A stretch of 64,000 nt of DNA from Gremmenia infestans (lineage: Eukaryota > Ascomycota > Leotiomycetes > Helotiales > Hamatocanthoscyphaceae). Below, piece by piece: positions 54,699 to 64,000 of the stretch (within the stretch, counting starts at the first letter, position 1; every line of letters starts with the position of its first letter). The notes beneath the pieces were generated by a model, which saw only the letters and a list, made by a program, of their open reading frames with translations, was not told where the DNA came from and did not search any database. The DNA is taken from positions 248,001-312,000 of the forward strand of contig JAFEVB010000031.1 in NCBI GenBank assembly GCA_032629725.1. The letters are read 5' to 3'. Position numbers and translations under genes: made by a program.

Positions 54699-55812
54699 CT
54701 ATAACTTGCTCTTCCCTGCAACTGGCTTAATCAATGCCCTTCCATTACTCAAACATACCTTACCACCCTCAACCTTAGTCACAAACCGAATTTCCTCAAA
54801 GCCATCCTTGATCTCTCCGGTCCTCCAGATTTCAGTAACGAGCTTGTCACCCGGCTTTACGGGGCTGGCAAATCTCGCCTGGAACTCCTTCATATTATTG
54901 GGATCACTACCACCGACAGCCTTGAGCAGCCCATGGGCAGCAAAATTCCAGCTAGAAAGTCCGTGCATAATCGCACCACCAAAGCCCATCTTCTGTCCCG
55001 GTTCAGGGGTAGCGTGAAGTGGATTATAATCACCATTTAACCTGTTACCATTAGCACATATTTCTCCAGCAATTCCCCATAAATATACGATATACTTACC
55101 GGTAAAGCAACGCACTATCAGCAGTCGTCTGATGACTGACCACAACATCCGGCTTCTTACCCTCTGGCGGAGGGAAGTTCTGACTAGCCGGCCCCTTGGG
55201 TCCACCCCAATTGCCCTGCCCCATAAAGAACGCGCTGCCAATAGCACTACTGTACACCTCGCCCGTCTCCTTATCCACGATATCGGTTTGTGTTTCCAGC
55301 ACACTGCCAGACTTGCCTTTGTCGTACACGCCGATTACTTTCTGGCGCAGCTCGAACTTGCGGCCCGCGGAGGTGGGAGGGAGGGGCTTGTAGAAGGTCA
55401 TAAGGCGCTGGCCGTCGACGACGCGGCGGGAATCGAATTTGGGGATGCCCGGAATAGTAGTTGCGGTCTGGGAGGCGTAGAAGTCGATTACTTCTTGGCT
55501 GGTGCCTTTGAATGCTGTGGAGTGGAGTTGTTAGACAGGTTTGTATAGGGGTTGGTAGGAAAGTGGGAAGGAATTACGGAGGATGATGGGGTATGTTGGG
55601 AAGACGGAGAAGTTAGGGTGGAGTTCCTGGGTTATGGTTAGTTATGTATTAGAAATAGGATCTGGGGATGTGGGAGAGGAGAGGTACTGTACATAGAGAA
55701 AGTGAAGCTCATCAGCTGTACAGCCAATGCTGTTGGCGAAAAGGAGGACATCTCTCTTTAGCCAAGATACTTCCGTGGGTGGGTACTCGAAACCTGCTCC
55801 TGGGCTGCTCAT
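54699..55812 (-). CDS. Peroxisomal MaoC-type 2-enoyl-CoA hydratase (hydratase 2 family)
   Basis: Likely adds water to trans-2-enoyl-CoA to give (3R)-hydroxyacyl-CoA, related to the hydratase part of the peroxisomal multifunctional enzyme. Four exons (55693-55812, 55578-55626, 55100-55514, 54699-55041) give 308 residues; the introns are 58-66 nt. The N-terminal half is the non-catalytic hot-dog domain; the C-terminal half has the hydratase-2 motif LNGDYNPLHATPE, with the Asp and His expected to be catalytic, and GGAIMHGLSSWNFAAHG. The protein ends in SKL, a canonical PTS1 peroxisome signal. Stand-alone hydratase 2 proteins are common in filamentous fungi, and this gene is not fused to dehydrogenase domains. 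Substrate chain length is unknown. Confidence 0.9.
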
Positions 55813-56855
55813 TTTGTACTATGGTTGTAAGAAAAGTTGTAAGAAAAGTTGTGTATAAATGCAAGGAATTGGCTGGGTGGAGGAAGTGTGGAAAAGAAAG
55901 AGGTGTCGTCTGTTGATACCCCGGATTTGAGCTTCCCCACCATGGCTGCATGTGCCGAGGCAGTTCGGCACCGGTGAACAACAATGCAACACGGAGCCTT
56001 CAGTAATCCGAACTTCTCTGCAGCACAGTAAACGAAGTATTTACAAGTACATTTGTTTGGAGAACTTCAATTGCCTCGAATTTTTAACCTCAAGCTACTC
56101 CGCAACTGAAGTGCATTTATTACATTGAGGACTACTAATATGTACGCATCTTAGCAATCAGCTGCATCCCTGCAGGTGAGCCGCAAGGCTGGGACTAGCT
56201 GGCTTTCATATCAAACGATTCATATCCACTCACTTTGATTCCAGTCATTGTAGGACATTCATATGGTGAGGCTAAGAGACCAGAGCTGGGGACTGAATTT
56301 GTGAGGGCAGGCTTTGACGCATGTCAGGGAGAGGATTTAGAAGGGACAAGTAATAATAATGAATACATGCAAGGAGTAGAAGAATGGTCCTCATCGGAAT
56401 GGTAGCCCTCACGGAAACTACTAAAACACGACATCATACATGGCACAGATTTCAGGCCTCACTGGTAGATCATGTGTGATTAAGTGCTTGTATTTCTTTA
56501 CATGGTATCAAGCCACAAGCGACCACCGCCATCGCATATAGAGGACTTCTCTTCCACTAAAACTTGTCCTGTTCCGATTAGCAGGTAAAATAGAGATCAA
56601 TGTCCAGACTCGTTCCGCAACAAGTCAAGTGACGGGGATATCGATGCTCATAAGCAAAGAACCGTCAAAAATGAGCGCAGAAGGATCAACCGGGCATAAC
56701 CCATCGTAATCCCGCAACACATTAGATTGCATGGAAGATCAAGCCTGAAGCAGCAACGACCAATTGCAATCAGAAGCAGGGACAGTCGAACGAGACCGTG
56801 CCACACCTCTCGCCAACCCCAAAGCCATGCCAGATCAATTTATGGTATCACCCAT
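55813..56855. other. Intergenic 1.0 kb
   Basis: MaoC promoter and TFIIB 3' region. No coding or RNA gene signal is recognised. Confidence 0.5.
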
Positions 56856-57971
56856 TCAACCGACTGGAAGGTTGTCCATCTTGCCTTTGCCGTCAGCAAT
56901 CCAATCTGGTTCAATCAATCTCTCGCGCTCTTGGTACAGGTATTTGTACGCAGTGCGGATTGTACCATCACTAACACCAGCAACCTGCGAAATCTCCTTT
57001 GGAGTCTTTCCCTTGCTAAGCAAGAATGAGGCCATGTATATGCAAGCGGCAGCGACTGATAGCGGAGAACGACCGGCGAGATCACCGACGGTGGACATCT
57101 TATCAGCGAGGCCTTGCGAGACTTTGACGAACTGCTGGGACTTGAGACCAAGTTGACTGCAGTAACGGAGACATAGGTCTTTGGCATTGGTAGAGGTAGT
57201 GGTCTGGTACGTGTCTGTTGATTGGAGGTTTCCTTGAAATAGAATGTCAATAAATAGAACTACTGGTATAGCATCTGCACACAACTTACCACCAGCAGCA
57301 TTAGCCATAGCAACCTTACCAGCACTATCTTGGGCAAAAAACTTCTCCAGAGCCTTAAAAGTTCGACCAATGTCCTTCTTGGAAACCTTCGTCAGAGCGT
57401 AGATTTCGCGGAAAGTTCGTGGAACACCGCACTGGCGGCAGGCGATGAAGATACAACCAGCGATGATTGCTTCTTGCGACTTGCCCTTGAAGGCTTTGGC
57501 GTCGTCGACAAGCTTGAAGAGGTGCTTGGCAGTGTCAGAAACATTCTTTGGAATGTTAACGGCATCGCAGTGAGCACCAATCTCCTTGTATGCTGCAAGT
57601 AGGCCTTTAGTGGCCTTATCATTAGCAGATTTGCCTTGTGCGCGGAGAAGATCGCGGCTTCGAGCGTTGCCATCACCAAACGCGATGGTGGTTTGAAGCT
57701 GAGAGCCGTTGAGCAGAGGGTTGGCGCCATCACCCACACGGGACGGGTCATCATTGCCTTGATCATCGTTGGAGAACGTACGCCACTCAGAGCGGGTATC
57801 GACGATGCGATCACCCAAGACGAGGCCGCAGGAACCACAGACCATGTCACCAGAGGAGAACTCCTCGACAAGGTTGGGTGGAAATTCTTTGCAGTCCTTG
57901 CACATGAGAGTCATGTTCAAGTTCTCGCTCCATTCTGCGCCTTTATCGCCCGGATTAGTCTGGGGAATCAT
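56856..57971 (-). CDS. sua7: Transcription initiation factor IIB
   Basis: The RNA polymerase II general factor that binds TBP-DNA and positions the polymerase. Two exons (57290-57971 and 56856-57232) give 352 residues from MIPQTNPGDKGAEW. An open frame continues upstream to an ATG at 58151, but those extra 60 residues do not resemble TFIIB and are probably leader. The zinc ribbon is CKDCKEFPPNLVEEFSSGDM followed by CGSCG; the B-finger region is DTRSEWRTFSNDDQGNDDPSR. Two cyclin folds follow (GLLAAYKEIGAHCDAV..; LCLRYCSQLGLKSQQFVKVS..). The 57 nt intron at 57233-57289 has a GTAAGT donor, is a multiple of three and contains no stop; splicing gives AAGGNLQSTDTYQT. Confidence 0.94.
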   Translation of the reverse strand: MIPQTNPGDKGAEWSENLNMTLMCKDCKEFPPNLVEEFSSGDMVCGSCGLVLGDRIVDTRSEWRTFSNDDQGNDDPSRVGDGANPLLNGSQLQTTIAFGDGNARSRDLLRAQGKSANDKATKGLLAAYKEIGAHCDAVNIPKNVSDTAKHLFKLVDDAKAFKGKSQEAIIAGCIFIACRQCGVPRTFREIYALTKVSKKDIGRTFKALEKFFAQDSAGKVAMANAAGGKLCADAIPVVLFIDILFQGNLQSTDTYQTTTSTNAKDLCLRYCSQLGLKSQQFVKVSQGLADKMSTVGDLAGRSPLSVAAACIYMASFLLSKGKTPKEISQVAGVSDGTIRTAYKYLYQERERLIEPDWIADGKGKMDNLPVG

Positions 57972-58919
57972 CTTTGACTTGTACGGCTTTGGCCGGTATA
58001 TATTATCAAGTTCGTCGAAGACTGGACGACGGGGACGTCTCTTGCGGACTTGTTGTCTCTTGCGCGATACGGCAGCACGAGTTCGAAAGTCTTGTGTTGG
58101 TTTTTCGCAAAGGAGGGTCGTGCTAAGCTTGACGAAGAGTTGAGAATGCACTTTGGCGGTATTGAATTTATATCACCTCACGATTTGGCGTCCTGAAGAC
58201 GAACTTCGTCGAAAGATATCGACGGCTGCTGATTTAGTTTGAATTGCGCGAGCCGGTACCGAAGCAGAAGCGCCTAGAAGAGTCCTGCGCGCAATCTGTG
58301 CTGTACAGAGGACGTTGCAAGTTGCTTAAATAATTGTGCTCGGCGCAAGATCGAAGGAGGAGATGAAGAAGAGGTTGGGAACTGCGATTCGATATGGGAA
58401 GGTATATCGTATGCGTGGTATAATGAATGTCAGGCGAAATGTGAATTTGCGCTGCTGAATCGCCCGACAAAAGGAAGCTTCTCAGAACGAAGGACCAGTG
58501 AAGGCGTCTGTGAAGGATTCCAAGTCGTGGGAAAGACGTCGGTTACTATCGCTAGAAAGGTGACCGGCAACTTTGGGGAGTATTGAAAGCGACAGTTGAC
58601 GTTCTTTGAGATGGCGAGTGAGCGTGCGAAAGAAGGGATGGAGAAGGAAGGGGAGGAGTTTCTCTTGGAACTGGTGTGGCAGAAATAGAATGGCGCTGAC
58701 ATAATATGACCCACTACATCAATATCACATGACCCAGTCTTCGTAGTCTCAAGCTGCCTGATTTCGCTACGCGACTGTTCGGTTTGGAGCTCTCGTTGAT
58801 TCCAAGCTCCGAATACTAAACACCCATTTGTACTCTTTGAAGCTTCGCACTCCATCCACGACTATTCCATCAGCTTCCCGTACCCTTTTGACCCCCATCG
58901 ATCCTCTCCAAATCCCACC
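57972..58919. promoter_or_regulatory. Divergent intergenic region, TFIIB / RPT5
   Basis: This 948 bp region lies between two divergent starts. I looked for a Rpn4-type PACE box (GGTGGCAAA) by eye and did not see one. The leader before 58920 is C/T-rich (CCCTTTTGACCCCCATC). Confidence 0.4.
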
Positions 58920-60478
58920 ATGTCCACTTTAGAAGATCTCGATGACCTTGAGCGGGATAACCAGGACAAGAAGGGCGATGGCGACAAAGATCAAGGGAAG
59001 AAGCCCGATCAGAATGGTGATGCCGAAATGAAGGATGCCGAGCCTGAGGAGAAGGAAGAGGACCCTATAGATGGGGAGATATACAACTTAAGCACACAAG
59101 ATATTCTCACGCGGAAAAGGCTGCTCGAGAACGATTCGCGGATCATGAAGAGCGAGTATCAACGTTTATCTCACGAGAAGGCTACTATGGGCGAGAAGAT
59201 CAAGGACAACCTTGACAAGATTGAAAACAACAGGTATGAACATGAGTTATCATCTGTATATCTTTTGATGATCTGGCTAACCATTTGGCAGGCAATTACC
59301 CTACCTTGTCGGCAATGTTGTTGAGCTGCTTGATCTAGACCCAACTGCGGAATCCCAAGAAGAAGGTGCCAATATCGACCTGGATGCCACGCGCGTAGGG
59401 AAATCTGCTGTAATCAAGACCTCCACCCGACAAACTATCTTCCTTCCCCTTATTGGTCTCGTCGACCCCGAGCAACTAAAGCCAGGAGACCTGATCGGTG
59501 TGAACAAGGATTCGTATTTGGTTTTGGACACATTACCCGCAGAATATGACAGCAGAGTCAAGGCTATGGAGGTTGATGAGAAGCCAACGGAAAAGTACAC
59601 TGATGTAGGAGGACTTGACAAGCAGATTGAGGAATTGGTAGAGGCAATAGTATGGCCAATGAAGGAGGCTGATAGATTCAAGAAAATTGGTATCAAGGCT
59701 CCTAAGGGTATGTATAGTCGTTGACACATTTGTTCTCCTAAGCTAACGTCGATTAAGGTGCCCTCATGTACGGTCCTCCTGGTACAGGTAAAACCCTCCT
59801 TGCCCGAGCTTGCGCCGCCCAAACCGATGCCACCTTCCTCAAACTCGCGGGTCCACAATTAGTACAGATGTTCATAGGAGATGGTGCCAAATTGGTACGA
59901 GATTGCTTCGCTCTTGCCAAAGAAAAGGCACCTGCGATCATTTTCATCGATGAGTTGGATGCCGTTGGTACAAAGCGTTTCGACAGTGAGAAGAGCGGAG
60001 ACAGAGAAGTCCAAAGAACTATGCTGGAGCTTCTTAACCAGCTTGATGGATTCGCTTCAGATGATCGTATCAAGGTTCTTGCAGCTACGAACAGAGTCGA
60101 CGTTCTCGATCCTGCCCTGTTACGTTCTGGACGTCTGGACAGAAAGATCGAGTTCCCTCTCCCTAATGAGGAAGCCCGAGCACAGATTCTCCGGATTCAC
60201 AGCAGAAAAATGACGGTCGACGATGCAGTCAACTGGCCCGAGCTGGCAAGAAGTACGGATGAATTTGGAGGTGCTCAGCTTAAGGCTGTTTGTGTGGAGG
60301 CAGGTATGATTGCGTTGAGAATGGGGAAGAACAAGATCAGCCACGAACATTACGTTGATGCCATTGCGGAAGTTCAAGCCAAGTACGTCTACAATCAATT
60401 TTCTAAAATCACTTATCAAACATTACTGACAAACAATCCACCTCTAGGAAGAAAGATACCGTCAATTTCTACGCTTAG
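58920..60478 (+). CDS. rpt5: 26S proteasome regulatory AAA-ATPase subunit Rpt5
   Basis: One of six ATPases of the proteasome base; it unfolds substrates and opens the 20S gate. Four exons (58920-59233, 59292-59707, 59758-60382, 60448-60478) give 461 residues. The acidic, Lys-rich N-tail is followed by a coiled coil (DILTRKRLLENDSRIMKSE), the OB domain (QLPYLVGNVVELLDL), and the AAA module: VGGLDKQIEELVEAIVWPM, Walker A GPPGTGKT, Walker B IIFIDELDA, and the arginine-finger region LAATNRVDVLDPALLRSGRL. The last exon of 31 nt encodes KKDTVNFYA, the Rpt5 C-terminal tail with the hydrophobic-Tyr-X motif (FYA) that docks into the 20S ring, so the small exon is functionally required. Confidence 0.96.
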
Positions 60479-60921
60479 ATGGTTTGGTCGTCGGTTGTGG
60501 TTCGGGAGTTGGGCCTGGCTTGCAAATCGAGCCTTGTAATCATAGAAAGCTACATTATGAACATTTTCCCATCGGAAGCACTGTGATGTTATAACATAAT
60601 AAATTCAGGTGATTTAAGTGAGCTATAAATATAGCTTATGTCTAAGAAAATGTAATTTTTCGTATGGTGATCTCGAGCAAGGCTCAATGTTTATCAACAT
60701 CTTTTGAGCGTCCTTTAACAACTAGAAATTTCTGCAGTTGGCTTTTTATTTACCCAAGAAATAGACTGTTCTTCCCCTACATATTATCGTTGCCCCTTAA
60801 ATTGACAAGAACAACGCGTTGTATCGTCTTAACATACCAATCCCGCATGATACGAAAGGATTTCCAGTGCACTTGCCGCTCCAGTCTCTTTCACAACTAT
60901 ACCTTATTGCTGGAAATATCC
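60479..60921. other. Convergent intergenic region
   Basis: A+T-rich 3' flanks of RPT5 and the 2EXR-like gene; nothing else is seen. Confidence 0.5.
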
Positions 60922-61989
60922 TCAGAAAGTCGTCTGACTCGCAACAACATACCGCGAAACATCATTCTCCCCCTGCTCAACACCACTTTCAAACTCAGGG
61001 ACCTGTCGCCCGCTATAAAGCAAGCACTCTTTCCAAGCCCGCATCCACTCCAAAACAAGCTTCTTCGACTGCTTCTGTATCTCCTCTAAATGCTCAACTG
61101 CAGCGGGTCTGTTACGTTTGAAATCAACCTGCAGCTCGAACTTCACAGTGGTATTCGGAATTCTAAGGTCGTACAGCAGCAGTAATTGCTGTAGTCCATG
61201 GATGGAATCATCCCCCTCGGGATGTCGATGAAGATTAATGATGATTTCGAGCTGAGATAATGACTTGAAACTCCGAAGATACTTCACCAGTTTGCGAATC
61301 ACAGAACGGTGCGTCTCGAAAGGCGTGTTTGCGTTGATTGCACTGCATGAGCCATCCGCGGAACTTTGCCGGTCACTGGTAAAATCACACCAACTGCCTA
61401 AGCCTTCACCCCATATCTTCCAGTAGTTCATGGTAATGCTCACGCGGCGAGCGAAATTCTGGACATGCGGGTGGTGTGGCCAGAAGGCGGGATAGGATGA
61501 TGGGAGGAAGGATGTTTGGCTTCGATGGAAGATGAGGAAATACCCACTGATTGCTACGGGTTCGAGGCTGGAGTATACGAGACTGGTTACCTCGTCGTGG
61601 ATTTGCTTGTTCACGAAAATTACGGGAAGTGGTCCGACGCCCCTGATTGCCATGTTGCGGGAGACATCGGCCACAATTTCGTGGTGTTCGAGACAGCAAG
61701 GGCAGAATGTGGCATCTTGGACACAGTACTCGAGGATTCGGTTCCGTAACTCACTGGGTAGTCGTATGAGGGGGCTTGAGGAATGGAGATTGAGCGTGTC
61801 TGTCTCAGGATCTCTGATGGATGGAGATTCCAATGATTGCTTCTCTTGAGCAAGACCCCTCTTCGACCAGCTGACAATGTTGGAGCACGGAAGACTCATG
61901 TTAATGGTTTGTGTTGACTCTTTTGAGAGCCTGATGGTCAGCCTCGTCTTCAGATACGCTAAAACACGCCCGTGTATTTGGGAGCCCAC
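60922..61989 (-). CDS. 2EXR/F-box-like fungal protein of unknown function
   Basis: An intronless frame of 355 residues (a second in-frame ATG at 61899, MSLPCSNIVSW, would give 325). The block SPLIRLPSELRNRILEYCV (about 73-91) matches the short F-box-like 2EXR start that heads many fungal-specific proteins, followed by a Cys/His cluster (CPCCLEHHE), VIFVNKQIHDEVTSLVYSSL, and ARRVSITMNYWKIWG. The distal part has LRSFKSLSQLEIIINLHRHP. Members form large expanded families in Pezizomycotina; their role is unproved, and the link to SCF ubiquitin ligases is only by analogy. Confidence 0.72.
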   Translation of the reverse strand: MGSQIHGRVLAYLKTRLTIRLSKESTQTINMSLPCSNIVSWSKRGLAQEKQSLESPSIRDPETDTLNLHSSSPLIRLPSELRNRILEYCVQDATFCPCCLEHHEIVADVSRNMAIRGVGPLPVIFVNKQIHDEVTSLVYSSLEPVAISGYFLIFHRSQTSFLPSSYPAFWPHHPHVQNFARRVSITMNYWKIWGEGLGSWCDFTSDRQSSADGSCSAINANTPFETHRSVIRKLVKYLRSFKSLSQLEIIINLHRHPEGDDSIHGLQQLLLLYDLRIPNTTVKFELQVDFKRNRPAAVEHLEEIQKQSKKLVLEWMRAWKECLLYSGRQVPEFESGVEQGENDVSRYVVASQTTF

Positions 61990-62598
61990 TGCTTTACTTA
62001 TAACAGCAAGAACCTCTGCATATACCGATATAGAATAGCTGCTTAGAATTCAATGCAACCTTGTTGTTGTCACCGGGTGAGTCACCTGAAGCAAGAAACG
62101 CCTCGAATCCTTGCAAATCTAGATTTTAGGCAACAATAGACTTGTGATTTGGAGAACACTGCGTAGATGAGTGCAGCTAATATCCAATTCATATGGGAGA
62201 TAGATTTAAGCCTGAAAGTAAGGGCCTCGAAAAGCCGCGAGGCTAGAAAGAGGAATCTGGAGGGGAGAGCAGCGCTACCTTAGCTGAAATGGTTTTAGAA
62301 TTTGGATGTCTCTGTAGCACAGGCTATGTTCACAAAGCGAAGGACTTCATAGAACGACCTGCAAATGTATGAAGTAGATGAAAAACTACGGCCTTCGTGA
62401 AAAGTAAAATATTAGACACGCAATTATGAAGGTTGGTACGAAGAAAACATAGAATGTAGTTTTCGGAAACCAGAGGCTTAAGAGGGACTAGCTTCTGTAA
62501 CACGTGACTAGGTTTGAAGAACCTCGTCTTAGGCCTCAAAATCCCGAAGGACATTCACGCCCTCGCAATATCCAATTGACACCACCACACTCGTCAAG
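61990..62598. other. Divergent intergenic region, 2EXR-like / ATP14
   Basis: No gene is seen; it probably contains both promoters. Confidence 0.45.
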
Positions 62599-63145
62599 AT
62601 GCTTACCCAAACTTTCAGAGCTTCGGTATGAACAATCAGCAGCTCCCCGGATGACTCAGCTAACAGGTCCAGCGCTCCACGATCGCCCGTGTCGCGAGAC
62701 AGCAAGCTACCGGCATGGTTGCGAAGCGCACCTTCATCACCCCTACGGCTGCCCGTCGAGGTTCGTCAACCCTCCTTTCATACGCAAAGCGATTCCGTAG
62801 AGCGTCGCTTCCTATGAAGCTCTATCCCGAGCCCCGCGGCCGTTCTTCAATGCTTCTAAAGCCTCTGCTAACATTCTCCTCCTAGACCTTATCCAAGACC
62901 TCTACGTCCGCGAATTGAAAGCCTACAAAGTGCCCGCCGTCAAAGCCACGGATGCTGAAGGCAACGTCCAAAAGTTCACCGCGCCCGCGGCCCCGAAGTC
63001 TCCCGAGGAGGCCGACATTGCAAACGAGTTGAAGTCCTACGAAGCATCTGCTGTTGAGATTGAAGGTCAGGCCGAGGGAGGTGCTGCTGCGAGCCAAGAA
63101 TTCGATTGGTTTGAGGAGGAACCTGAGGAGGAAGCTCACCACTAG
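62599..63145 (+). CDS. atp14: Mitochondrial F1Fo-ATP synthase subunit h
   Basis: An accessory subunit of the peripheral stalk of mitochondrial ATP synthase. Three exons (62599-62625, 62667-62760, 62886-63145) give 126 residues. The first exon is only 27 nt, and the first intron is 41 nt, near the minimum for fungi. The presequence is MLTQTFRASVQRSTIARVAR, basic and hydroxylated. The mature part begins DLIQDLYVRELKAYKVPAVK, which matches yeast Atp14, then AEGNVQKFTAPAAPKSPEEA and an acidic end (EEEPEEEAHH). Exon phases (0, then 1) agree. Confidence 0.88.
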
Positions 63146-63681
63146 AGTGTATCTTCGGGATGGATGAGAGGGTGGGAAGAAAAGGATGAAACGGTGGGCG
63201 ACCTTGTGTGTATAGCATAAATAGAGAAGGGAGAATGTACAGTTGGTGGTGATGATACGATTGTTCTCGTTGGGTTCTATCCGGTGTAAGAGGCCATTGT
63301 GATACAGTCGAGTGACTTCTTTCTACCCTATTCGACGGGAGTTTTGGACTTGAGTACCTTTGTAGGCAGCCCTGCTGAGCTATACCAATTGCCCATATTC
63401 CAAGCGGACGAACCGGATTCAAACAGCCACGTATACGTCAAGCAGTGCTTGGTTTACTATGTTTTCAATGGAATACCGAGTTTTTCTACGAACAATGGAC
63501 CCCTAGCTTCGCCTATCCGTTTTCGAAAATTATACTACGAGGGAAATTTATTTTGGACGGAGTAGTAGGGCGATAAAATGCTTCCACAAACAGAAGGATT
63601 CCCTTCGTTCTAAGTTTCCAGAAAGGTAAGACTCCTAATTTGACAAACATTACATTTGGGTATTGCCCAATCTCCCTTCGA
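63146..63681. other. Convergent intergenic region
   Basis: 3' flanks of ATP14 and the P450 gene; the frame at 63299-63565 has no recognisable protein. Confidence 0.45.
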
Positions 63682-64000
63682 TCACCTATAACAGTTTCGA
63701 AACCTCTCTCCACCCCTTTTCACAAACCGCAGAGGACACTTCTCCTGCATCTGCAAAACCACAATCGTCGCACTCTCGAATATCATTCTCCTAGCCCTCT
63801 CAATCGCCTTCTCATACACCACCCTCCTCTCATCTTTATCCATCGTCTCAATTTCCTCATCGCTTGCCCAGGCACTGACATCCAGCTCCACAAAATAAGT
63901 CTCGAAGATGACTGAAAGTATAGCGGTAATCTCAATCTGCGCAAAGCTTTTTCCAGGGCACGAACGGGCCTCCTCGGAGAAAGGGATGTACGATCCTTTG
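63682..64000 (-). CDS. Cytochrome P450, C-terminal fragment (gene continues beyond the window)
   Basis: A haem monooxygenase; only the last 105 codons are inside the window, with the stop at 63682-63684. The haem-binding loop reads YIPFSEEARSCPGKSFAQIE, with the cysteine ligand and the Arg two positions before it. The position normally Gly in FxxGxRxC is Glu. The following I-L helix sequence (ITAILSVIF) and the final strand regions are normal. Because the 5' part is missing, family and substrate cannot be given; many fungal P450s are in secondary metabolism or detoxification. Confidence 0.85.
   Translation of the reverse strand, partial: KGSYIPFSEEARSCPGKSFAQIEITAILSVIFETYFVELDVSAWASDEEIETMDKDERRVVYEKAIERARRMIFESATIVVLQMQEKCPLRFVKRGGERFRNCYR

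Overview
The window is nuclear DNA of a filamentous ascomycete (Pezizomycotina). Genes are short and close together, and most carry several 41-125 nt introns with GTRNGT donors, CTRAY-type branch points and YAG acceptors. The housekeeping proteins (FBA1, RPT5, BRF1, TFIIB, PRMT1, UBP16, MUS81, PCM1, ATP14, MRPL50) are of filamentous-fungal type. The flavour is leotiomycete/sordariomycete, but I cannot place it to a genus by eye.

Layout. 0.8-4 kb: a CSC1/OSCA stress-gated cation channel. 5.3-15.7 kb: an accessory island with a DUF7580 gene and, head-to-head with it, a very large mosaic gene. The mosaic combines a fungal N-terminal helical domain and C2H2-type fingers with modules resembling the N-terminal or adaptor parts of conserved proteins: UBX, the Rsp5-type C2 and the Sec3 PIP2-binding domain, followed by a RING. 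Beyond one in-frame stop the same frame continues through a Cys-rich finger, then past a second stop through ankyrin repeats, a Bck1-type SAM domain and a second RING. 16-24 kb: UBP16-like deubiquitinase, mitochondrial bL9 (MRPL50), class II aldolase and a KES1-like sterol carrier. 25-34 kb: a repeat-bearing membrane protein, a DUF5519 ('luciferase' domain) protein and an APC-family GABA/choline-type permease. 34-37.7 kb: a 3.9 kb gene-poor stretch. 37.7-51.4 kb: a hypothetical protein with a DSGxxS motif, an acidic protein, BRF1 and PRMT1 divergently arranged, MUS81 and PCM1 divergently arranged, and an NTF2-like mitochondrial candidate. 52-54.4 kb: a coiled-coil repeat protein, a relic SF1 helicase and a CAGT microsatellite. 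54.7-64 kb: a peroxisomal MaoC hydratase ending in SKL, TFIIB and RPT5 divergently arranged, a 2EXR/F-box-like protein, ATP14 and the 3' end of a cytochrome P450.

Most of the window is conserved housekeeping sequence with no operon-like logic; neighbours share promoters rather than pathways. The exception is the 5.3-15.7 kb island. Its architecture resembles fungal self/non-self or immune-type receptors, with copies of signalling and trafficking domains (Cdc48 adaptor, Rsp5, exocyst, cell-wall-integrity MAPKKK) built into one RING-ended polypeptide. An integrated-decoy or substrate-adaptor E3 role is my inference. The two in-frame stops suggest that the locus is decaying, polymorphic or mis-modelled. 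Exon boundaries were read by hand from splice consensus and reading frame.
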